A stretch of DNA of 64,000 bases, taken from positions 22,134,001-22,198,000 of the forward strand of contig OX485803.1 in the NCBI GenBank assembly GCA_950295325.1. Direction: 5' to 3'. Shown here in pieces: positions 51,054 to 62,439 of the stretch. Both the position numbers and the translations under genes were made by a program. The stretch is from Polytrichum commune. Taxonomy: Eukaryota > Streptophyta > Polytrichopsida > Polytrichales > Polytrichaceae. Numbering within the stretch: the first letter of the stretch is position 1; every line of letters starts with the position of its first letter. The notes beneath the pieces were generated by a model. The model was not told where the DNA came from, searched no databases, and was given only the letters and a program-made list of their open reading frames with translations.

Positions 51054-52649
51054 CTTCATGAAAATTGGATTTGATGATGGCCCAACACTTGAAAACAAGG
51101 TTGGATTGTTGAAGTGTTCAAATTGGGGCAAACACCATAACCATGGGACAAAACTTCTACATAGAAAGCATACTTGCCACAAGCAATCGTTTGTTTCATT
51201 TGTAGCTCCTCCAAACTCAAACATACCCTTCAACATTGAACATTTCAACCTTATGAGTCTTTTATGAATCTCAAGAAATGTTGGTCTTTTTGATGGATCC
51301 AAAGACCAACAATCTTGCACTAACGATCTCAATCCCTTTGAGTAGGTCTTAGGTAGCTTTGGTCTCTTGGAATCTTGTATGTACGCTTGGTACTCACGAA
51401 TCGAACCAAATGAAGGTTTATCTCCTAAGAGAATATCGGAACACATCATGCCAAAACTAAACACGTCAGCTTTCAAAGCATCCACCTCTGACAATTGATT
51501 TGCCATGGCCTCAGGCGGCATGTATCCACAAGTTCCCATTTTGGATCGACCTGTGGGCACCTCCGGAGAATCCTTCACTTCAACCTTTGAAATACCAAAA
51601 TCAAGTAATTTGACGTGTATGCACCCAAGATCGACCAGTTGTGAGTCATTTGGTGGAGTCACAACAACATTGCCAGGCTTCAAGTCACGATGTGCCACCT
51701 TCATATCATGAAGGTAGCACATTCCATTTGCAATTTGTAACATAATGTCCACGGCATCTTTCTCTTTGAGAGGACCATGTGCACTTAAATATTGTGATAA
51801 GGTTGTCATTCCTAGTTCCATGACAAGCTCAAATGTGTTTTCCACCCGATGGAAACCACAACAATAAAACTTGGTGATGTTTGGATGATTCAATCCTCCT
51901 AAAATACTTGCTTCCTTCCGAAATTGATTTGCATGCACAGAATCACGAACGCCTATCACCTTTGTTGCACACTCCAAACCCATCCACTTCGTTAAATACA
52001 CTCCTCCATTGTAAATATCTCCAAGCAACCTAGGTGGATCTCCATATTCAGGCCGAGGATAGTTGTAAGGAAAAATGATTTTGTCCAATTCACCACCTTC
52101 AACACGTTGTAGACCCATCATATATTCCTTGAGGTATTGGGCAAGTTTGCAATTTTTGCAACCTTCTTTAGTTGTGCACACGTCCAAATGCTTTGAAAGC
52201 CTTCCACATATTTCATTTCGGTCTTCTTCAATTGCATCAATGGATGTCGGGTAGAATGTCATATTGTTTTCAATCACAAGAATTTCTGCTCTTCGATTGG
52301 GATTGTGATGGCAAAATATCTCACACATTGTGTGGAAACAATATTCAAAGTCCGAAAGGAGTTCTCTAAAGCACTCCTTATTATTTATTTGCATCACTAC
52401 AATATTAAACCAATCTTCTTTGCAACAATCTTCAATTAATACCCTTGCTTTGTGTATAGTTTGAAGTAAATCTTTTCCAACTTTGTAGAACACCTTGTTA
52501 TGACCATTGGCGATGCTTTGCAATGTTTTGACACCATTTTGGAAGTTGGATACCAAATCCTCACATTGTCTTCTATTCAAAATTGCTTCCATCTTTGATA
52601 GTGCAGGAAATTCCACAATTTCCATGGCTAACTGCAAAACGTTTGCCAT
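51054..52649 (-). CDS. NLR2 exon 1: helical N-terminus and protein kinase
   Basis: 532 codons from ATG 52,649 (MANVLQLAMEIVEFPALSKM). Residues 1-120 are predicted helices (FPALSKMEAIL, KVFYKVGKDLLQTIHKARVL), perhaps a four-helix bundle as in plant MLKL/RPW8-like proteins; that comparison is inference. Residues about 200-475 form a Ser/Thr/Tyr kinase: weak glycine loop (LLGDIYNGGVYL), Lys230 in ECATK, Glu246, HRDLKPGN at 320, DFG at 350, PPE at 388, DVFSFG at 396. Catalytic residues are present, so it may be active. A Trp/Cys/Phe-rich segment (CLWQVCFLCRSFVPWLWCLP, 489-508) precedes the splice junction. Kinase-NB-ARC-LRR fusion is the PNL class known from mosses. Confidence 0.92.
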
Positions 52650-54861
52650 TTAAAGAAATATTGTACAATTCTTCACTATCTCGAATATGGTATTGGAGGT
52701 ATTGTCCTCTTGAGGACTAATTATAATTGTCAACGAATCTTGATAGATCTTGTACCTGACATAAAATTCACAAAATATTAAATATTATTGATGCAAAATC
52801 GAAGAAATACTCAAATCAAGATAAAATATGAGAAGACCTCAAAACAATTCCATAACAAGGTTGAAGTAATAATAGAAAATTCAAAATAAAAATAGAAAAT
52901 TGGCAAATGATAACTTTGAATCCTATATAGTGAAAGTGAATATATTAGTCCTAAGACAAACCTTCAACCACCTCATAACTTTATCATAGACAAAATTATG
53001 TTCATTGTTTCATGACACAATGTTGATGAATCACGGTAATGGGTTTTTGGTAATGATTGGTGTACTCTAATTTCAAAGTATTATCTTAACTACCTGTACA
53101 CACATTGGATTAAAGCCACATGACATGATCAAAGTTGTGCTAAATTTGCATGATTCTTTATTTGTGTGTACTTGGTTTTCCCTCTTGCATCAACATACAC
53201 TCGTATCTTTCATATTATGTAATGTCACAATTTGAGATGAAGGGTTCAACTAGATTTAAAACAAACTTCAAAAATATCAACATTGACTATATATATTGTA
53301 GTTAGTCAAGTGATACTTCAATACCAACATTACTTCTTACAACGATCGTACATCGTGAACATTGGGCACATGGAGGAAATGTAGTAACTTGATCCAATGT
53401 GTTGGTTATACACATAAGGTTATAAAGAACGCTAAAAACTTCAAGATTTTGGCTATATGTGTCAATGGATAGGACCCTGCCACAATTAAAACACCCTAAG
53501 AAAACATATGTGCAAATGTCTTTTGACATGTAGAAGACAAGATAGATCCCTGAGATTGATGTATGTACCTCAACAAATATGATGTTGAAGCATTGCTAAC
53601 ATATCAAAGATAAGGGACTCTTGAATTGGGATTTAACCATCCAAATTTATAGGTATTGTGTTTGACAGGGGGATAGTGTAATCCTATGACATGTAGCACA
53701 AAACGGATTTCAAAACTTGAAACTCATGAAAATAGGATTTGTTGAGTACCAAAATTGATATATTTCTACGATTTAAGGTAAAATTGAGTTGAATACCAAC
53801 CAATAGTTCTCTAAGTGGACATTTGCATACCCGTGGGTACACAACTGCCGTATTATATGGCCATGATTATAATCACTTGTAATGCATTTTATTTTAATCT
53901 CAAGTGACATAAGGTGTTTTAATATAGAAAACTCTTGTAGCCCTTCTAACAAGAATTCAAAAAAGTAATTATACATAAGAAATGAATGTCTTTAGAAGCA
54001 TGTCATTGCATTAAAAACCTAATTATATGAGTTTTTTTAATACATGTACCATAGGCCAAACTACCCAACTTCTTGGGCTTTTAAATATGATTTCAAGATT
54101 TTTTCATCAGAAGAAACACAAACTTGCCAGACCACAAACCCAATATCGTTTATTGATGAATTTGCGTCATTTGACATACTCCGATATTTGGACATCACGT
54201 TAGGGCATATCTAACTAAAGGATAATTAAAGTTGGCAAAAGGTAGTCACCACTATTGTTTTGGCCCCGAGAAGAATAATTTTATTCTTCTATAATTGATC
54301 ATTGCAGGAATCTTTTTCACTCCGTGACAAGAAATTTATTGAGGTAACAAATCCGTTCTATTCTTGAACCTCATCTAGACCATTTTGATAGCACAGACTT
54401 TCTTTTTCCTTGAATATTTGCAATAAAGTCCAAACAATGATCCTAGACAAATTTTGACATGGGACAATAATTGCATACATCCCTCACATACACTCTCTAT
54501 AAATTTTTGTTGACAATTGATTATAACAATTCTTAGAGTGGAAAATTTGAGTGCAATTGAATTTTTCCTCCTTATGTGGAATTAGGTTGCTTTGAAAGAA
54601 ATGAACTCGTAATCACTTGCTTTACCCCAAAAAATAACGAATGTCGTCAATTAAACCCAATATCACAATAAGTGAACAATTACAAAACCTTTCACCGTCA
54701 TACAACTACGCATGCATGACTATGTAGCAACCTGCTTGTTGCACATGCAATTACCCAATGCATTTTGGATTAGTGGATGATTACAAGTCATCCATGCAAC
54801 AAAGATGGACATGTGATTGCATATTGTGATGTTTTGTTTGTGGATAGTGCGATGGTTTTTC
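52650..54861. other. NLR2 5' region, no further gene seen
   Basis: AT-rich DNA matching copy 1 up to about 53,700. 53,705-54,390 is present only in copy 2, after which similarity resumes. The promoter should lie here, but no TATA box can be assigned with confidence. Confidence 0.4.
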
Positions 54862-55128
54862 CTAACACAATTTAAATGATGAAGTGGATATGCAATTCCT
54901 ATAGGGAGAGTACATACCTATGTATGGACGCGACCTCCAAGTCATATTGAGATCAACCTTTAAATGCACATCATGTTTCTCACAAGACATCCTGTACCAG
55001 ATGATATTTTTGCTTCCAAAGTGTTGGGGCAAAGCAAAGCTCTTTGATAACGTCCCAACTCCACCATGACCATGAACAAAAATATAAACAATTCGACCTT
55101 GCTTTTGTATCATAAATAGGTCCGACAC
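54862..55128 (-). pseudogene. Exon-like fragment with VHGHGGVGTL
   Basis: An 88-codon frame reading IVYIFVHGHGGVGTLSKSFA, followed by a possible donor ATAG|GTATGTAC near 54,922. VHGHGG resembles both a P-loop start and the oxyanion motif of alpha/beta hydrolases. The homologous frame in copy 1 (33,073-32,759) differs almost only by replacements, so a constrained protein is unlikely; a decayed exon of an older gene is possible. Confidence 0.3.
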
Positions 55129-57342
55129 TGCTAATGCCTTACACTGCTAGTAGCCACAACATGGGCTTACCAACAAGCAAACATGTTATGCATGAATTTT
55201 GGACAATTCCAACTGCTAGTATGAAAGTAAGGGAATGTAATGATGGTTAACAAACATGGGATATAAACATTTCAAGTTGTGGTTGATGTGTTGTTACTTT
55301 TGTTATTGTCTTTTCATATTTATGTCCCCACTAGTGCACATCCCTTATTAAATTTGGACAAGTGGTATAACCAAAAAGATTTAAATGACAATTCAATTTG
55401 TTTTGAGTTGATGTGAAATTATTGGAATACATGACTAACCATGCGCAACTATGGTAGTTGCAATTTGAGCAATGTTTGAAGACAAAGTCTATCAGATATC
55501 CAAAATATTATGCAAGCATGTATGATTAGAGTGGTCAAACTATTAGTTGCATACCTTTTAATCTCCAAATATTAAGCCCAAATATTAAGCCCAAATATTA
55601 AGCCTCCAAGTATTAACCCAAAAGTCTCTAGACTAGCTTGGCTTGATGGATTCACAAACTGGACCAACGCTAGCAACTTAAAAGGAACTCGCTCCTTAAA
55701 TAACACTAAAATTACATTCACATGATCATGCTATTAAAAGTCCTTAATCTTTGAGGATCGGACAAGTTCATGTCACTCATAATCTCTACCACCTCAGTTG
55801 GGTTGGGTCACATCAATTGTCATCGACAATTTATTCTAAAATCGACTTATGTTTATTATCACGTAGTAAATTTTGCAGCACCTCCCATAACATATTTGGA
55901 CAAAATTTGACTTTGGCCTTACATGGTGAAGGCACCACAAATACTCAAGCGGAACAAAGTTGGAAGGTGAAAGTCTACCACATATCTAGAATTCTCATCA
56001 AGCAATCGAACTCTCCGCTTTTTTTTTAAATTATGTCTTAACTGCATGTAATCTAAGCGGCACTCGACTGATTTGGCTTGGCTTGGCGGATTCATAAACA
56101 ACATGACCACCTCACGCCTGGTGGGATGCAACTCATCCTCTACCAAATCAAGATTCTCCTTACACAATTATTTTGATCCTAAATGTCAACAAATTGGTTC
56201 AAATTAAGACTGCAAATGTCCCTCATGAACTTTATGGCCCAAAAATTGTTGTGCTTCCTACAAGCCATGCAATGTTCCTCAAAGTTGGAAGTGCTTTCGA
56301 CCCAACAACAAGCTAGATGTGGGTCCTCGCAAGGAATCATGCAACCACATAGTAATCTTGAGATACAGAAAAATTTGCAGCTTTGTGAAAGCATCGTACA
56401 TACCTATGAAAGTCGCGACTTGGTGTTAAGATGCTCCTACAAATTGACATCCCAATCCTCATGACGCTTGCAGAAGCGAGCATCCATAGAGTCCCTCCTC
56501 ATGTTATCCGTTGCCCCCAAAAGTGTCGAACCGGCGTTGAAACCACTACCCAACTCAACAACGAGCTAGTCTCATCACCAAAAAGAACCACCAACAAATA
56601 TTTGCTTCCAGGCCCGTTGCTTCCTGTTTACTCTGGTCCTCTCAGCATGAAGCACACCAACTTCAGAGATCCGCCAAGTCATGAAACACAAATTGAACAC
56701 TTGATCATTAGGACCAATTATCGGATTGAAGCAAGAAACTCCTGAAGCGAGGATGGCAGCAGTTGCACTGCCTTTCATTCATGGATCCGAAGTGGAATAA
56801 TTAACAGGAGAGCAGCCAGGAAGCAAAGTGGAAGAGGAGGGCAAAGAGTAGGAAAACGCCCATGAGCCTAAGCATGAGAACATCAGCGCCCTTCAGGAGC
56901 CACGAACCAACACTAGCAAAAGCCTGTATGGGAGTGGGTTGATGGGGAGAGCCGTGGTGGAGAAGGAGAGCCAGCCACACAAGCGGAAGGTCGGCTATGG
57001 CGGGGAAGAAGGTGGGAGCAGAGTGAGTTTCCTCGGCCAAGTCCAGGTTCATAAGTCCAGGTCCTACGAAACAATCCTCTTCAATAGCTTCTAGGTTTCT
57101 ACCTACTCCACGGGGAGTCATCAAAAAATATCAAGATGAGTCGTCAAAAAATATCAAGATGAGTCATCAAAAAATATCAAGATGATAGGTTGGAATGCTA
57201 GAAGATATGTTGGAATTCTTCTTTTATCATTGTTAATCTTTTCTCATATCTAACACTAAATTCGTGCATGTAACTTCCACATATTACTATAGTTGAAATT
57301 TAGTGTTTGAATACACGGTTAATGTTACTTACTTTCATAGGG
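55129..57342. other. Mixed non-coding DNA to the right of copy 2
   Basis: Duplication DNA to 56,317, then unique DNA that is more GC-rich at 56,480-57,110. A minus-strand frame at 57,124-56,801 (107 residues) has a hydrophobic C-terminus with one or two possible membrane spans, family unknown. Three copies of a 23-bp unit with CATCAAAAAATATCAAGATG lie at 57,118-57,185. No gene is firmly supported. Confidence 0.35.
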
Positions 57343-59399
57343 TTAGTGATGTTTAGTGATGGTTACTTGCTCATATATTGTTTGGCTACGGATGAGGAAT
57401 TTCACACCAACATCATCAATAACTTCAAGGTTACTTGGTGGATCAGCCTTTATCCTCTCTACCATGGCGTTAGTTTTTTGCATGCGGATTGCGTATTGTC
57501 TATTTTTTTCCCATGTTGAATACTTTCGTGAATCGCTTAGTACATTCATATACATGTAGTGCTCTATTAATGTACCGCCACCAACCCTAAGGCCTGTTTC
57601 AAGTTGTCCTACATATCAAATATAATTTATATATATATATATATATTAATATCATTTGATTTGATATAAATTATTTATTTTAATAAAAATTATACATACA
57701 ACAAGAAAATCAATCAATCACATACCTATGAGTGTCCAAATAAGCTGATCCAAACGCCGATTAACTTTCTTATCGAGCAAGGTATATTTTATAAAATGCC
57801 ACAATCTTTCCACTAGATTTGTTGTATTCACAAATAAAAGCTCGTATAGACGGTTAAATCTTGGCCACATACCACGCCACTTGCAATTTTCCGCTCATCC
57901 AGTCGCAACATTGTTCAAAACTAGCTTCTAAGTTGTCCAAGTGATTTTGAATTCATCATATTTTGAATTGAATTGGGCCTCTATGAGGCAATCCAGAAGA
58001 CCGCACATATCACGATAAAGTTGAATTCTCTTGTCAATAGTGACATGAGACACAAGATGTTCCATCCACTCCTTTTCAACATGAAACCAACACAACAATA
58101 ATTTACATTTTATTTGCTCCCTACCTATGACGTTGTCCGCCCAACACCATGGATCATCATTAATCACTGTTGTGAAAGCATTAAGCTCTGTTGCACTTTT
58201 GTTAATCACAATCGCATTGGGTCTAATAGGCCACATTCTCTAAAAAACGGCCCGTAAAGTTAGCCTCAATGTTGTTGTCTCATGACCCTCTTGATAATCT
58301 TTTGAGCAAAGCATCAAAAGAATAGGCATACCGTATCCGCGGTTATTGGGACACATTGCAGCATATAATAATAGCCTATATTGGTTGGTCTTGAATGTAC
58401 TGTCAATTGCCCATGCCGAGTTTGGAGTAATTTGGATTGCTAGCTCGCGCATCTCTGTCGTTATTTGTTAGATGCACAATCTTGATGTGAAACTCACATC
58501 CAACATATCTTGTTGTACTGTATTATCGAATTTTTGTGGTAGGTGGCACTAGTGAAGTTGTATTTGTTCTTCTTCTTTTTCCATCCCGAAAATAGCCACC
58601 CCGGCTACAACGATATATAGTAACTCTAGAAAAGGGGTGGCAGTAACGATATACTCATGATTGAGTTTTTAAATGGATATGATATTCAAACAATGCAAAT
58701 ATATAAGACTATAAAATATTTGAATGAAACGATAGCACATTACAATTAAATACACAATGAATTTAGTAATGTATTGAATTGGGACTAAAAGATTATAAAT
58801 AATATTACCTTATTCTCCAAAATGAGGTCTTTCAATCTTTCTTCTAATTGATCGGTAGGCACACGGATAACCTCATCATAGTAATGGTTTTTCCGCTTTA
58901 TTGGGCTTGGACGTTTCTTTGTAGAGCACATAGAACATTGAAGGTAAAATTCTCTACTGTATTTGTGCGGGATTCTATAGTGGGGAGATCCTACAAGCCA
59001 CCCTATCCCATTGATGATATTTTGAGTAGCATTCATTCCATGATGTGGAATTTTACTTGTGTGGGCTTCAAACACAATACCCTCACACTCTTCAAGAAAA
59101 GGAATAACCCGGTGAATGATGTTAGTATTTTTATGAAAGAGTTTCAGGTGGTCATTATGTTGTGCTACACGTAAACTATTCTCTAGTTTCCTCCATTTTT
59201 TTAAAGCCTCTCGGTGGGCAACAACTAATGACAAATTGGGTTTGGCAAATGATGGTTACACATCCAATACCCCCTCACCAGTGGCCTCGATTTCATGTTG
59301 AAGACATGAAATCATGTATGTATATGATCGTTCTGTAAAAAGATGGAAGGTTCTTGAAACAAATTGTGTAAGGGATAGATGAGTATCACCCTCTGGACT

Positions 59400-60540
59400 A
59401 CCGTACGTTAAGGGCAGCTTCGGCACAAACTAATTCTAAAAATAGATGCCGAAAAATTTGGAAAATTATTGACATTTTTTGCCGAATATAAAATTAATTA
59501 ATTTTCAAAATTGCCGAAAAGTAAGAAATTTTAACTTCTCACTAGAATTTTACTTACATTGGAAGCATATATGAATTCTGAAGGAGAGAAGGTGCTCCTT
59601 TTGTAATCAAGCTCACTTACATTAGTCCACAAAGAATATGGGTCAAGAAGTAGCAAGACTCTAAGTGAGGCTTTTCAAATGTGTTGTACACAATTTTTTG
59701 GAGCCCAATTGAGCATAGAAGATGAAGTTTTATAGAATTTTGTCCGACTAACAAAAGTTGAGAAATCAAGTAATCTTCCACCTCCAACAAGTTTTGTGTC
59801 AAAATAAGTCTTTATGCGAAAGATATGGACAAAACATTGCAGCCGTGTAAAGATCAAAAAATTAAAATGCGTTCATAACAGTTTTTCAGAGCTCATTTGT
59901 GCATAGAAGATCAACATTTTTGGAATTTTGTTGCTCTAAGAAAAGTTTAGAAATCAAGTAATCTTCCACCTCCAACAAGTTTTGTGTCAAAATAAGTCTT
60001 TATGCGAAAGATATGGACAAAACATTGCAGCCGTGTAAAGATCAAAAAATTAAAATGCGTTCATAACAGTTTTTCGGAGCTCATTTGTGCATAGAAGATC
60101 AACTTTTTTGGAATTTTGTTGCTCTAAGAAAAGTTTAGAAATCAAGTAATCTTCCACCTCCAACAAATTTTATGTCATTTGAAGACTCTATGCAAAAGTT
60201 ATGCGTGTTATAAAAATGAAGTCTAACTAGGTGCTTCACCTCAAACTTTACATATCCCATATGCATTGTTGAACACAACTCCACTCTACTTGTATAAAGC
60301 ACAGAGCATTCTCAACTCTTCACACAAATTGTGAAACTCTTCACACAAATTGTGAAATCGTGAATGAACATCCTTGTTTACTGTTAGATAATAACTTCTT
60401 GGATGTGTGCCGAAATTGCATTATTAAACTATTTAAAATGCCAAAATTTTTAGTAATTTTTTTTTTGCCGCCGAACACTGTTTTTTTACTTTTAATAATT
60501 ATTCGGCAAGAGAGCGCCGAAGCTGCCCTTAACGTACGGT
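59400..60540. mobile_element. 1.1-kb TIR element in the MULE gene
   Basis: Perfect inverted ends ACCGTACGTTAAGGGCAGCT and onward (about 25 bp, to TTCGGC), flanked by ACT at 59,397-59,399 and 60,541-60,543. The host frame continues across when it is removed. No coding capacity. It contains a 188-bp tandem repeat (next entry) and further TTCGGC/GCCGAA motifs near both ends. Superfamily is open; because the first bases are palindromic, a shorter TIR with CGTACG as duplication is also possible. Confidence 0.8.
59718..60205 (+). repeat. 188-bp tandem repeat, 2.6 copies
   Basis: Units start at 59,718, 59,906 and 60,094 (GAAGATGAAG / GAAGATCAAC). Each contains GAAATCAAGTAATCTTCCAC. The last is partial. 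It forms the core of the TIR element. Confidence 0.85.
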
Positions 60541-60704
60541 ACTAACATCCCCAACTCTTGAACATTTCCGTCAACTACGTCTTCATCAATGAAGACATCG
60601 TAATCTATGTCCATATCCTCGTTGTCAATAATAGTTTCTTCAATTACCTCATTCATTCCTACATCTATGTCTTCAACAACATCGTAACCTACCAAACCCT
60701 CCAT

Positions 60705-61842
60705 TGCAATAAAACAAAGTAATTGGACACCGAACAATGAGATTTAAAAAAATAAAATTGGAAGTTTAGAATTCTTGCAAGACCTTCAAGCTCAAGCGGT
60801 TATGTTATCAGAATTATTTTCACGTAGCTTTTATGTTTGCCTTTCCTAAAAGTAAAAGCTACTAAAGTTGACGGTCTAATTAATTTGTGAAGTAAATGTT
60901 AAATCCCCTTATAAATTCCTCCTATCCCCCTTATTAGTTCATGGTAGCACTTAGTGGTCCAAGTTAACTTAACCACACCAAATATATACATACCTATCTC
61001 TAGTATAGCAATAATTAGGACACCTATATTTAAGTGGAGTGTGGTCCTAAGAACGGACATCAAATACTAAACATTTAGACTATATTGAACATAATTGAGG
61101 GTTCTAGTTGACCATTTTACGAGTACGATAATTATTGTCATACATTCCTAATGGCCATAATTATTTTCACATAACTTTTACGTTCCTTCTTTTAGGTTTG
61201 GACTTTTATGTGGGTCTAATTTAATCCTAAAAGCTACTTAAGTTGATTGTCTAATTATTTTGTAAAATGATCGTTAAATATAATGCCCCTCAAGAACCGG
61301 TTTCACGTGGCCTTGTGGCATCAATGTAATCCAATTATTCAATATCATTTAATATGCTTATGTAATTGAATTCGTTGCATTATTGGAATTGTATTTTTTT
61401 GGAGCTATGAGATACTATCCCATACCATTTATATTGCTTAAATTCATTGTATATGCTTTAACTCTCATCTTACTTATGTTTTTGTATTCTCTCAATAATA
61501 TGATAAGTTTACAACATCCATCATATTAATGAGAAGACAAAACCCCAATAATACGATATTTTGAAAATTTAATGGACGTTTTACTAATTATTTCCCCATA
61601 AACCAATCAGCCAAGGCCAATGATCGGGGAGAACCGGCAGTTAGTTACAAATGAACTGGTTGAGTTTGAAAAATAACCGGTTGAAATTCAAAACTGCAAG
61701 AAAATAACCGATCATTTTAGAAGAATCTATAGAATATACCCCAATTTAATAAAGGAAAACCGGAGGATGTCAATGTATAACCGGTTGGAGTTGCAAACTC
61801 TAGGATCTAAACCGATTATGCCCAAAAATCTCCCTGATCACT
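60705..61842. other. AT-rich DNA, no gene seen
   Basis: No coding frame or element end recognised. The right part (61,610-61,830) has several AACCGGTT-like motifs (TAACCGGTTG near 61,673 and 61,780). Confidence 0.4.
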
Positions 61843-61852
61843 GGCCAGGGCT

Positions 61853-61863
61853 TATATATATAT
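61853..61863 (+). promoter_or_regulatory. Candidate TATA box
   Basis: TATATATATAC, about 70 bp before the GC-rich island and just after the AACCGGTT-motif region. Promoter function is inferred from layout only. Confidence 0.4.
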
Positions 61864-61929
61864 ACAAAGCGAGTGGGCAAGCACCAAGTACTGCCACGGG
61901 CCTATGAATTCCATTCAAAATTTCAGTGA

Positions 61930-62235
61930 TTCCTTCTGTAGGTGGCTAGCTCCGCCCTGCGTGGGCCCTCTGCCCCCCCTAATCCCGCTGCCTTTGAGCC
62001 CTGCCCGGGGTTAGCTGCCCGGGGTAGCTGCCCCCTTCAATCTAAGCCGTCCATGGATCCCGGGGGCCTCCATGGCCCAGATTCAATGTGCGCCTGGGGC
62101 CATGGAGCGCCCCAGTGACACGGATCACCCGGTCACCTGGCTTGGTTGTGCCTTATGGCCCACCATGGGTTACCTATTTTTTTGGGAATCCTGCCTCTCC
62201 TGTAGCTCTCCTGCCGGCCAAAGTGTCTGCAATTT
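61930..62235 (+). other. GC-rich island with inverted CCATGG tracts
   Basis: About 60% GC in AT-rich surroundings. It contains GCTGCCCGGGGTTAGCTGCC-type repeats (two GCTGCCCGGGGTTAGC/GCTGCCC modules near 62,013-62,033). CCATGGATCCCGGGGGCCTC / CCATGG and CCTGGGGCCATGG can pair with each other. No protein family was recognised in any frame. Confidence 0.4.
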
Positions 62236-62439
62236 GGTGAGATTCACACTCAATGTGAGTATATAATTGTTCTGCAGTGGGTTTGAGAGTGACAGACACG
62301 TTTAAATAAATCAATGCAATACTGTTTCAAGTCTTGCTGAGTCACTTTGGTTACGAGATTCTTGAGTATTCATGACTCCAGCTTTGCTGCCCAAATTGTC
62401 TCTACTTATTTTACTCAAGATTCGCCTCCTTTGTCCTAC

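Larger units (their letters stand above)
37667..56317. repeat. Segmental duplication, copy 2 (carries NLR2)
   Basis: Colinear with 10,663-34,205. It differs by carrying E4, a 700-bp stretch at 40,592-41,304 absent from copy 1, and an intact LRR exon. Similarity to copy 1 ends near 56,317. Confidence 0.85.
57343..60704 (-). pseudogene. Mutator-like (MULE) transposase gene, decayed and interrupted
   Basis: Minus-strand pieces in order from ATG 60,704 (MEGLVGYDVVEDIDVGMNEV, acidic). The TIR element at 59,400-60,540 comes next and the frame continues beyond it. A TAA lies near 59,256. A segment with CSMCSTKK (zinc-binding-like) and GIGWLVGSPHYRI spans 59,234-58,785. The MULE core has DSTFKTNQYRLLLYAAMCPN near 58,400 with the catalytic-type Asp, and CKLLLCWFHVEKEW near 58,100. 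TTNLVERLWHFIKYTLLD lies near 57,800, then an intron donor at about 57,727 (G|GTATGTG) and a last block at 57,555-57,343. Several stops and frameshifts make it non-functional. Mutator transposases cut and paste with 8-10-bp duplications; this gene's own termini were not found. Confidence 0.75.

Noticed and set aside
56575..57124. Two minus-strand frames with hydrophobic stretches
   Set aside because: No family, no conserved partner copy and no splice context; kept only as a note in the region entry.
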